Source: an uncultured Ruminococcus sp. (lineage in GTDB: Bacteria; Bacillota; Clostridia; Oscillospirales; Acutalibacteraceae). From it: 8,515 bases of DNA. Below the pieces are notes generated by a model. The model saw only the letters and a program-made list of their open reading frames with translations, was not told the origin of the DNA and did no database searches. The position numbers were made by a program, and so were the translations under genes. The DNA lies in assembly GCA_902803125.1 (NCBI GenBank), contig CADCOZ010000269.1, positions 1 to 8,515 on the forward strand, written 5' to 3'. This document shows, piece by piece, positions 1 through 5,372 of the stretch (within the stretch, counting starts at the first letter, position 1; the number at the start of each line of letters is the position of its first letter).

Positions 1-47
1 TGCTTCGGCAGTCCTTTTTTGTGTTGGTCAAGTGCTGACAAATGCAC

Positions 48-94
48 AAAAAAGACACCCATACAGCCGAAAGCATTTCGGTTCGGTGGGTGTC
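48..94 (-). terminator. Intrinsic terminator of the methyltransferase gene
   Basis: Read on the minus strand, an 8-bp perfect outer stem (54-61 with 87-94, GACACCCA/TGGGTGTC) encloses a second 6-bp hairpin (67-72 with 76-81, CCGAAA/TTTCGG). It is followed directly by six T residues (plus-strand A run 48-53). It begins 17 bp past the stop codon of the methyltransferase gene, which is the expected place for its Rho-independent terminator. Bases 1-47 hold no gene that I can support. Confidence 0.9.
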
Positions 95-111
95 AAGACC
101 GTTTTTGGCAG

Positions 112-927
112 TTATTCTTTTGTGCTGATCATCAAAACGTGCGGACTCATGCCCATAACGGATTCCTCGTGTTCGGTGGCGTGAATGATTTCAAGCAGTC
201 GTTTTCTGCTCGAAGGGTCGTTCCATTTTTCCTCAAGTGTCGGCGTAATCCAAACACTGCCCTCCACGGCGTGATAATTGATAACGGTAAATCCGTTATC
301 GCATAATTCCTGCTTCAATTCATCGGTGGTATGGAAATAAGCATCTGCAATAAAAAAGGGATATTCCTTCGGACGATGATGTTCCCCTGTGGACCATTCC
401 TGCCGAAGCATATTCATATAAATATCATCGTCAAGAAAGTTGTTTTCCCTGCCGTACTTTGATAATGCCCAAGTGGTGGTGCTGAATCGGGAAATGCCGG
501 CCGCTATCAGCAAGCCGCCTTTTTTCAGAACTCTATAGGCTTCACAGAGGACTTTTTTTCGATCGTCCCCGTTCTGCAAATGGTACAGAGGCCCCATCAG
601 CAGGACAACATCGGCACTCTGATCCGGTTGGTTCAGCTTTCGGGCATCTCCGACCTCTGCGGTATACGGTGTTTTCATATGCTTCACGGCATAATCAACA
701 GCCGTCGGTGCTAATTCTATCATTGTGACATCATGACCGTTTTCAGCAAGCCATTCGGCATATTTTCCGATACCGCCGCCGATATCATAAATCGTACAGG
801 CCGGCGGCAGATACTGAGAAAGGATCTCCTTTGTTCGGTAAAACTCTACCATGCCCAAGCCGCTTTCCAGACGGCCGATTTCCGCACCGTTGTTATAAAA
901 TGCGAAAATCTCTTTTGCGTTTTCCAT
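112..927 (-). CDS. Class I SAM-dependent methyltransferase
   Basis: This 271-residue cytosolic protein has the Rossmann-like fold motifs of class I S-adenosylmethionine methyltransferases. The glycine-rich SAM loop YDIGGGIGKY is at residues 47-56. An acidic residue at the end of strand 2 (E71, in VTMIEL) would bind the ribose hydroxyls. GDARKL (93-98) would contact the adenine, VVLLMGPLYHL (107-117) is motif IV, and AYRVLKKGGLLI (130-141) is the conserved region after it. The C-terminal part (about 145-271) is probably a substrate-binding cap and does not tell me the substrate. The ATG start is preceded by AGGAGG (940-945, 12 bp away) and a good promoter, and the gene is followed by a terminator, so it is a single-gene unit divergent from recQ. 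Small-molecule methylation is the usual role of such proteins; the substrate is unknown. Confidence 0.9.
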   Translation of the reverse strand: MENAKEIFAFYNNGAEIGRLESGLGMVEFYRTKEILSQYLPPACTIYDIGGGIGKYAEWLAENGHDVTMIELAPTAVDYAVKHMKTPYTAEVGDARKLNQPDQSADVVLLMGPLYHLQNGDDRKKVLCEAYRVLKKGGLLIAAGISRFSTTTWALSKYGRENNFLDDDIYMNMLRQEWSTGEHHRPKEYPFFIADAYFHTTDELKQELCDNGFTVINYHAVEGSVWITPTLEEKWNDPSSRKRLLEIIHATEHEESVMGMSPHVLMISTKE

Positions 928-963
928 ATGATCAACGAACCTCCTTTTGTATGATTGATAGAT

Positions 964-992
964 AGTGTATCACATTCTATGAAACAAGTCAA
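964..992 (-). promoter_or_regulatory. Sigma-A promoter of the methyltransferase gene
   Basis: On the minus strand TTGACT (-35, 987-992) and TACACT (-10, 964-969) are separated by exactly 17 bp. A TG dinucleotide one base before the -10 gives an extended -10. Transcription would start about 30 bp upstream of the start codon, and the AGGAGG ribosome site at 940-945 falls inside that short leader. Confidence 0.8.
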
Positions 993-1015
993 GCTGTCGT
1001 GTGCGGTTTTGTCAA

Positions 1016-1073
1016 GGGAACTTTCAAGTGAAAGTCCCCCCGAAAGCGGATTTTTGTTTCCCCAAGGGAGGGG
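1016..1073. repeat. Hairpin-forming block between divergent promoters
   Basis: Two inverted repeats lie between the methyltransferase promoter and the recQ promoter. The first is GGG + ACTTTC (1016-1025, one bulged A) pairing with GAAAGTCCC (1030-1038). The second is a C4 run at 1060-1063 facing a G4 run at 1070-1073 around a short loop. Neither is followed by a T run suited to termination. The block lies upstream of both transcripts as I predict them. It may be a regulatory site, a decayed dispersed repeat or a structural spacer; the sequence does not decide. Confidence 0.45.
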
Positions 1074-1082
1074 CAAATCATC

Positions 1083-1111
1083 TTGCCATCTGAGCAGAAG
1101 TGTAGTATAAT
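1083..1111 (+). promoter_or_regulatory. Sigma-A promoter of recQ
   Basis: TTGCCA (-35, 1083-1088) and a perfect TATAAT (-10, 1106-1111) are separated by 17 bp. Transcription should start near 1118, giving a leader of about 75 nt before recQ. The TTG inside this -35 box opens a longer reading frame in the recQ phase, but translation cannot begin there on a transcript started from this promoter. Confidence 0.8.
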
Positions 1112-1149
1112 TTATTTGTTTCAATATAGGCACGGCCGTCAACACGGGT

Positions 1150-1164
1150 CCAGCGTCACGCTGG
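1150..1164 (+). other. Leader hairpin of recQ mRNA
   Basis: CCAGCG (1150-1155) and CGCTGG (1159-1164) form a 6-bp GC-rich stem with a 3-nt loop. It lies in the predicted 5' leader, 11 nt before the GAGGG ribosome site at 1176-1180. It may stabilise the message or affect initiation. There is no T run after it, so it does not look like an attenuator. Confidence 0.5.
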
Positions 1165-1193
1165 CGGGAAACAGCGAGGGACGAACAGTGAAC

Positions 1194-2705
1194 ATGATAG
1201 AGGCGAAGAGAATTTTACAGCAATATTACGGATACACCTCTTTCCGATCGGGGCAGGAGGATATTATCCGCCATATCATAGAGGGTCGGGATACACTAAC
1301 GGTTATGCCGACAGGAGCCGGCAAATCTATTTGTTATCAGATACCGGCCTTGCTGTTTTCGGGCATTACATTGGTTATATCGCCGCTGATTTCGCTGATG
1401 CAGGATCAGGTGCGGGCGCTGCGTTCCATTGGTGTGCGGGGAGCGTATCTGAACAGTACGCTGACACCCCGTCAGATGCAGTTGGCTATCGCTAACGCTA
1501 AGCAGGGAATGTATAAAATCATTTATGTGGCACCTGAACGCCTGACCACAGAAGGGTTTCTGGATTTTGCGTGTTACAGCGATATTGCTTTGATAGCCGT
1601 TGATGAAGCCCACTGTATTTCGCAGTGGGGACATGACTTCCGCCCAAGCTATCTGAAAATCGCAGAATTTATCCAAAAACTGCCGCACCGTCCGGTGGTG
1701 GCGGCGTTTACGGCTACGGCCACGCCAAGAGTGCAGAAAGATATTACAGAACGTCTGCTTCTACAGTCGCCGTTTATGCTGTCTGCGGGTTTTGACCGTG
1801 AAAACCTCTATTTCGGGGTTTATCAGCCCGTGGACAAGGATCGGTTTTTGCTGGACTATGTTAAAAAAAACGGCGATCAGCCCATGATTATTTATTGCAG
1901 TACCCGCAAAACGGTAGAAAAAGTTGCCAATTTATTGCAGGCCAACGGTTTTTCGGCTCTGCCTTATCATGCGGGCATGAGCGATGAGGACAGAAAAACA
2001 AACCAAGAGGCATTTTTATATGATCAGGTACGCATTATGGCGGCCACCAGTGCGTTTGGTATGGGCATTGATAAGCCGAATGTGCGGTGTGTACTGCATT
2101 ATAATATGCCGTCCAACTTAGAGGATTATTATCAGCAGGCAGGCCGTGCCGGCCGTGACGGCGATCCGGCTGAATGCATTATGCTGTACAGCTATAGTGA
2201 CGTGAAGGTGTGCGAATACTTTATTAACCACGGTCAGGATACCGGCGAAAGTACCGCCCAGCAGGAACAGTTTCGGGAAGAAGAACGTTTTCGTTTGCGG
2301 CTGATGACATATTATGCCAAGTCGAACACCTGTTTGCGTCAGCGGATTTTGAAGTATTTCGGGGAGTCATTCACGCCGCCGTGCCGCCGGTGCAGTGTTT
2401 GTAACCATGACAGCGTGGATAAGTATATTCTGCCGAGAGAACAAGTTCGGATCGAACAGGAACAGCCGGTTGATGAAGCCCTGCTGAGCCGCTTGAAAAA
2501 AGAACGCTTCCGTTTGGCGTATTTGGAAGGAGTGCCGGCCTTTTCGGTGCTTCTGGATAAAACCCTGCGGGAAATGGCCGCTTTCAAACCACGCACATTA
2601 GTACAGCTGTCCCGCATAAAAGGTATCGGACAATATAAGCTGGAACGATATGGAGAAGCCTTTCTGAAGGTGATTGCGGACTATGAGGAAGAATCGGATT
2701 TTTGA
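1194..2705 (+). CDS. recQ: RecQ-family ATP-dependent DNA helicase, compact form
   Basis: This is a 503-residue 3'-5' DNA helicase of superfamily 2, used in recombination and replication-fork repair. All core motifs are present: MPTGAGKS (38-45, Walker A), DEAH (137-140), FTATATPR (172-179, motif III), IIYCSTRKT (232-240, motif IV), AFGMGIDKPNVR (287-298, motif V) and QQAGRAGRD (314-322, with the arginine finger). A zinc site follows, with C380, C397, C400 and C403. The C-terminus (about 426-495) matches an HRDC domain, with LSRIKGIGQYKLERYG near its end. Only about 23 residues separate the last zinc cysteine from HRDC, so the winged-helix part of the RQC region of longer RecQ proteins (E. coli RecQ is about 609 residues) appears absent. 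Start: GAGGG (1176-1180) lies 7 nt before an in-frame GTG at 1188 and 13 nt before ATG 1194, so translation may begin two codons earlier at GTG. Confidence 0.93.
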   Translation: MIEAKRILQQYYGYTSFRSGQEDIIRHIIEGRDTLTVMPTGAGKSICYQIPALLFSGITLVISPLISLMQDQVRALRSIGVRGAYLNSTLTPRQMQLAIANAKQGMYKIIYVAPERLTTEGFLDFACYSDIALIAVDEAHCISQWGHDFRPSYLKIAEFIQKLPHRPVVAAFTATATPRVQKDITERLLLQSPFMLSAGFDRENLYFGVYQPVDKDRFLLDYVKKNGDQPMIIYCSTRKTVEKVANLLQANGFSALPYHAGMSDEDRKTNQEAFLYDQVRIMAATSAFGMGIDKPNVRCVLHYNMPSNLEDYYQQAGRAGRDGDPAECIMLYSYSDVKVCEYFINHGQDTGESTAQQEQFREEERFRLRLMTYYAKSNTCLRQRILKYFGESFTPPCRRCSVCNHDSVDKYILPREQVRIEQEQPVDEALLSRLKKERFRLAYLEGVPAFSVLLDKTLREMAAFKPRTLVQLSRIKGIGQYKLERYGEAFLKVIADYEEESDF

Positions 2706-2718
2706 TATACTGATTGTA

Positions 2719-2735
2719 TATTATACGAACAGTAT
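2719..2735 (+). repeat. 17-bp direct repeat, copy 1 (second copy 2883-2899)
   Basis: TATTATACGAACAGTAT occurs identically at 2719-2735 and 2883-2899, 164 bp apart. Each copy contains a full ATAC-GAACA-GTAT dyad. The identity includes the spacer and flank, so these two units may descend from a local duplication and not only from independent selection of the half-sites. Confidence 0.85.
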
Positions 2736-2896
2736 AAATGATTTCTGTGTTTATACGGTGAAGTATATGAGATATACAAGCGGGAATATGTTGTGAAGAT
2801 ATACAAAATGTATAATTATGCGGATTTGTATAATATTAGGAAAATATACATATTGTATTGATTGATAGAAAAATACAGTATGTATTATACGAACAG

Positions 2897-2916
2897 TATT
2901 TATTTGCAAATAAATA
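2897..2916. repeat. Perfect 20-bp AT-rich palindrome
   Basis: TATTTATTTGCAAATAAATA is a perfect palindrome with its centre between 2906 and 2907. It lies between repeat copies 7 and 8 and overlaps the last three bases of copy 7. Its core contains TTGCAA (2905-2910), which with TACAAA (2928-2933) 17 bp further on could act as a weak promoter for the small downstream gene. It may instead be a binding site for a second protein. Confidence 0.75.
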
Positions 2917-2997
2917 GCTGTATAGAATACAAATAGTATACTACTAAAAGTATAAATATTAAGAACACTACAAATAGTATAAAACGGGGGCGAAAGC

Positions 2998-3309
2998 ATG
3001 ACACGAGAAACGGCGAAACGCAAAATTAGGGGATTTCCCCTGAACCGGCAGTCCATCGCAAAAAAGGATATTGAGAACCGGGCCTATGTTACAACAGAAT
3101 TGGTGCCGATTTTTGAGATAGAGAGCGGTTATTATCAGATGCAGGTCAACTATAAAATCCGGCTGTCAGACGGATATATCTATGGAAAAGCCCCTTGTTT
3201 GGATGATTTTGTCAAAATGCACGAGGCCGCACAGCGGGGAGAGGTTTTTACCGTCATGTACTTGGAACAGTCCCGCATTATTCTGGAAATAGAGGAACGG
3301 GACGACTGA
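2998..3309 (+). CDS. Small protein of unknown function (103 aa)
   Basis: I do not recognise this protein and name no family. The first 27 residues are strongly basic (RKIRGFPLNR, AKKD). The centre (about 29-60) alternates in a way that suggests beta strands (VTTELVPIFEIESG, YQMQVNYKIRLSDG). A likely helix follows (68-80, LDDFVKMHEAAQR), then a last strand (83-98) and an acidic tail. There is one cysteine, no signal peptide and no membrane segment, so it is probably cytosolic. ATG 2998 is preceded by GGGGG (2986-2990, 7 nt away). It lies directly downstream of the ATAC-N5-GTAT cluster and 73 bp before the ABC transporter gene, which has the same repeat at the same distance from its start. Its size, basic N-terminus and position fit a regulator that binds these repeats, but that is inference; no classic helix-turn-helix is evident. 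Confidence 0.75.
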   Translation: MTRETAKRKIRGFPLNRQSIAKKDIENRAYVTTELVPIFEIESGYYQMQVNYKIRLSDGYIYGKAPCLDDFVKMHEAAQRGEVFTVMYLEQSRIILEIEERDD

Positions 3310-3352
3310 TTTACGGAAAGAACCATTACAATCTGTAAAGTTTATTGCAATC

Positions 3353-3365
3353 ATACAAATAGTAT
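3353..3365. promoter_or_regulatory. Eleventh ATAC-N5-GTAT site, before the ABC transporter
   Basis: An exact ATAC-AAATA-GTAT copy lies 5 bp before the GGAGGT ribosome site (3371-3376) and ends 18 bases before the first base of the ATPase start codon. The 13 bases TACAAATAGTATA are also found in copies 8 and 10 of the main cluster. TATAAT at 3363-3368 overlaps its right half, but as a -10 it would start transcription inside the ribosome site, so its use as a promoter is doubtful. It probably lets the cluster-binding factor act on the transporter genes too. Confidence 0.65.
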
Positions 3366-3382
3366 AATTTGGAGGTGTCCAT

Positions 3383-4282
3383 ATGGATTATGTATTGCAG
3401 ACAGACCATCTGACAAAGAGATATCGGAAAACGAATGTGGTGGATCAGGTTTCCCTTACGGTTCGTGCAGGCGAGATTTACGGGTTTGTCGGGAAAAACG
3501 GTGCAGGAAAAACCACGTTTATCCGCACTATTTTAGGACTGACCCCGCCCACGGAAGGGACGTTTCGTTTTTTTGACGGACAGGAGCTTTCAGCGGCTCG
3601 AAAAAGAACGGGCAGTTTGGTGGAGGGACCTTCCCTGTACAAAAACATGACGGCACAGGAAAACATTGAACTTTATACAAGAATGTTGAGAGCCGACAGA
3701 AAGCATTCGCAGGAACTGCTGAAAACCGTTGGACTGGCGGACACGGGCAAAAAACGGGTATCGAATTTTTCCTTGGGCATGAAACAGCGGTTAGGGATTG
3801 CCATGGCCTTGGTAGGGAATCCGGATTTTCTGGTGCTGGATGAGCCGATCAACGGCCTTGACCCCAAAGGCATTGTAGAGATGCGTGAGCTGTTGTTGAA
3901 CCTGCACCGAGCGGGAAAGACCATTTTCATTTCGAGCCACATTCTGGGCGAATTGGAAAAAATGGCAACACGCTACGGGATTATTGCGGGCGGTCATTTG
4001 GTGGAGGAAATCACCGCCGAACAGCTGCGGCAGATTTGTGTAGCTCGTACCGTTATCCGCACCAATGACCCCCAGCGAGCCGCAAAGGTGGCGGTTCGTC
4101 TGCTGCCGGCCGATGCGGTCAGCATTGAAAATGATTTGCTGATAGTCAGTCAGCCGATAGAGAATATCGGAGCCTTGACCAATGCCATGTTTGCCGAGAA
4201 TATTATAGTTTCCGGTATCAGCAGTGATGACAACAGTGCGGAACAGTATTTTATCCGCAGAATGGAGGAGGGATCGGTATGA
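3383..4282 (+). CDS. ABC exporter ATP-binding protein, LanF/BcrA type
   Basis: This 299-residue ATPase powers export with the permease encoded next. Motifs: GKNGAGKTT (37-45, Walker A), FSLGMKQRLGIA (129-140, ABC signature in the form typical of LanF/BcrA proteins), FLVLDEPINGLD (149-160, Walker B with catalytic E154 and D-loop) and SSH (184-186, switch histidine H186). The Q-loop position reads GSLVEGPSLY, with glutamate E81 in place of glutamine; this E-loop is a known mark of lantibiotic-immunity ATPases. The last 90 residues are the accessory tail common in this group. ATG 3383 has GGAGGT 6 nt upstream. Its stop overlaps the permease start by 4 bp. Proteins of this group expel or resist bacitracin-like or lantibiotic peptides at the membrane; the actual substrate is not shown. 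Expression is probably tied to the ATAC-N5-GTAT site just upstream. Confidence 0.9.
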   Translation: MDYVLQTDHLTKRYRKTNVVDQVSLTVRAGEIYGFVGKNGAGKTTFIRTILGLTPPTEGTFRFFDGQELSAARKRTGSLVEGPSLYKNMTAQENIELYTRMLRADRKHSQELLKTVGLADTGKKRVSNFSLGMKQRLGIAMALVGNPDFLVLDEPINGLDPKGIVEMRELLLNLHRAGKTIFISSHILGELEKMATRYGIIAGGHLVEEITAEQLRQICVARTVIRTNDPQRAAKVAVRLLPADAVSIENDLLIVSQPIENIGALTNAMFAENIIVSGISSDDNSAEQYFIRRMEEGSV

Positions 4283-5100
4283 TGGGACTGATGCGTTCAG
4301 ACGGCTATAAGCTGAGAAAAAGCCGCAGTTTGCTCATCTGCCTGATAACGGCGTTTGGAATGGGCGTTATGATGGCGTTGCTTTATCACATGGCATGGGA
4401 AATGCTGGGCGATAATTTGGAAGCCACCCGTTCGCTGATGGAAGCGTTCGGTTCGAATGAAAAAGCGGTGAACGAGATGCTCATGATCATTCCCAATGAA
4501 ACGCTGTGGTCTTATATCAGCACAGCCTTGGCCGATACCAATCTGTTGTATATTGCGGCGGTAGTCATCAGTATTTTTGTTGGCTCGGAGTATTCCATGG
4601 GAACCGCCAAAAATGCCATTTCCAGAGGCTTTAACCGGACGGCGGTGTACGGTTCCAAGCTGTTGTTTTCCATGCTGATCATGCTGATGGTAGCGGCGGT
4701 ATATGTACTTGGCAGCGGCGTGGTAGGCTGTGCGCTGTACGGCTTCAGTGCGGACATTTCAGCGGGGCAGATGCTCCTGATACTGGCGGCCTATTTAGCG
4801 GAAATGTTAGCGGTAGCCGGTTTATATGTCATGATAGCGGTTATGATGAAAAGCACCGGTCATGCCATCGCTTTTTCTCTGATTATGCCCATGCTGATTT
4901 CTTCTGCTCTGCAAATTATTTCCATGGCGTATAACTGTAGTGATGTGCTGAACCGTTTGTGGATTTTCCAGACCCTGACGGCCACCCCACAGCTTTGTTT
5001 GTATAACGAAGCCTATGTGCCGTTTTTGGTGTCGGCCGTTTATTTTGTAGTAGCCGGTTTGATTAGCCTTCTGACTGTCCGCCGTCAAGAATTAAAGTGA
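4279..5100 (+). CDS. ABC-2 type permease, BcrB/LanE-like
   Basis: This 273-residue membrane protein is the permease partner of the preceding ATPase. I see six likely membrane helices at about residues 18-38, 88-104, 128-154, 164-190, 195-217 and 247-268, with a short basic N-terminus (KLRKSR) inside. Between helices 2 and 3, GSEYSMGTAKNAISRGFNRT (102-121) is the cytoplasmic motif characteristic of ABC-2 permeases of the lantibiotic-immunity and bacitracin-export groups. The extracellular loop after helix 1 is long (about 39-87). The ATG overlaps the ATPase stop as ATGA, so the two are translationally coupled; GGAGGAGGGA (4264-4273) is the ribosome site. LanFEG systems have two different permeases; only one is present here, so the exporter is probably ATPase2-permease2 like Bcr-type systems. 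A GC-rich terminator-like element follows. Confidence 0.9.
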   Translation: MMGLMRSDGYKLRKSRSLLICLITAFGMGVMMALLYHMAWEMLGDNLEATRSLMEAFGSNEKAVNEMLMIIPNETLWSYISTALADTNLLYIAAVVISIFVGSEYSMGTAKNAISRGFNRTAVYGSKLLFSMLIMLMVAAVYVLGSGVVGCALYGFSADISAGQMLLILAAYLAEMLAVAGLYVMIAVMMKSTGHAIAFSLIMPMLISSALQIISMAYNCSDVLNRLWIFQTLTATPQLCLYNEAYVPFLVSAVYFVVAGLISLLTVRRQELK

Positions 5101-5144
5101 TTCCTTATGTTGGAGGGCTTTGGGTCTCGCCTGTCGGCTCGGTC

Positions 5145-5198
5145 AGGGCGCTTTGGCCTGCGGCCAAGGTGTCCACCGGACACCTGCGCTCCTTTTTT
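5145..5198 (+). terminator. Branched GC-rich terminator-like element after the ABC genes
   Basis: Two adjacent hairpins, TTGGCC-tgc-GGCCAA (5153-5167) and GGTGTCC-acc-GGACACC (5168-5184), sit inside an outer stem AGGGCGC (5145-5151) paired with GCGC-t-CCT (5186-5193, one bulged T). T residues continue to 5198. A GC-rich structure closed by a stem and followed by a T run fits Rho-independent termination of the ABC transcript, 45 bp past the permease stop. The branched form is unlike a plain terminator. It may belong to a dispersed intergenic repeat. Confidence 0.6.
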
Positions 5199-5211
5199 CG
5201 ATAGAAAAAGG
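5191..5211. repeat. AT-rich hairpin next to the branched element
   Basis: CCTTTTT (5191-5197) pairs with AAAAAGG (5205-5211) around a 7-nt loop. It shares its left arm with the T run of the branched structure, so the two folds compete at 5191-5193. A run of seven C residues (5214-5220) follows. From there to the promoter at 5272 I see nothing further that I can interpret. Confidence 0.5.
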
Positions 5212-5271
5212 TTCCCCCCCAAGTGGCTGACCGGGGCAAAATTGATTTCTGTGTTCGAAGAAAGTCTATTA

Positions 5272-5300
5272 TTGCACAATGAATCTTATTATGGTATAAT
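5272..5300 (+). promoter_or_regulatory. Extended -10 promoter of the two-component operon
   Basis: TTGCAC (-35, 5272-5277) and TATAAT (-10, 5295-5300) are 17 bp apart. TGG just before the -10 makes it an extended -10. Transcription would start near 5307, leaving a leader of about 66 nt to the response regulator. This places the regulator, kinase and protease in a transcript separate from the ABC genes. Confidence 0.8.
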
Positions 5301-5372
5301 ATATAAAACAGTAAATAATGCATACGGTGATGCTATTGATTGTGAACGAAATGAAACAAAGGTGATGATAAT

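Larger units (their letters stand above)
2707..2980. repeat. Cluster of ten ATAC-N5-GTAT inverted repeats
   Basis: Nearly the whole gap after recQ is built of one small dyad. Exact ATAC-N5-GTAT copies: 2707-2719, 2723-2735, 2801-2813, 2846-2858, 2873-2885, 2887-2899 and 2927-2939. Variants: 2753-2766 (6-bp spacer), and 2941-2953 and 2968-2980 (CTAC left half). The 5-bp centre varies (TGATT, GAACA, AAAAT, ATATT, AGTAT, AAATA, TAAAA), so the conserved part is the two half-sites, as for a dimeric DNA-binding protein. Extra half-sites occur (GTAT 2828-2831 and 2920-2923). The region is about 26% GC. By a hand estimate about 0.01 exact copies would be expected by chance; seven are present. I see no recQ terminator here. 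An operator cluster is the likeliest role; a partition or replication site, or RNA hairpins, are alternatives. Confidence 0.8.

Noticed and set aside
946..957. 12-bp match CAATCATACAAA shared by the methyltransferase leader (minus strand) and the region at 3348-3359
   Set aside because: The methyltransferase copy has only the left half-site and no GTAT partner at 5 bp, so a chance match in AT-rich sequence is likely.
846..1145. Minus-strand open frame of 99 codons
   Set aside because: It overlaps the methyltransferase start, both promoters and the hairpin block, and has no ribosome site.
1083..1193. N-terminal extension of RecQ starting at TTG 1083
   Set aside because: The TTG is the -35 box of a good promoter (TTGCCA-N17-TATAAT), so the codon would lie upstream of the transcript start. 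The extension shows no family similarity that I can see.
2707..2980. CRISPR array
   Set aside because: The repeated unit is a 13-bp dyad with variable centre and irregular intervals of 14-48 bp; there are no constant repeats of 23 bp or more with uniform spacers, and no cas genes.
2751..3056. Minus-strand open frame of 101 codons across the repeat cluster
   Set aside because: It is rich in I, Y, F and V only because it reads the AT-rich dyads, and it overlaps the small gene on the other strand. No ribosome site was found.
3341..3368. Promoter directly before the ABC ATPase gene using TATAAT 3363-3368
   Set aside because: Only a poor -35 (TTTATT, 16-bp spacer) is available, and transcription would start inside the GGAGGT ribosome site. 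The motif is better explained by the conserved GTAT half-site.
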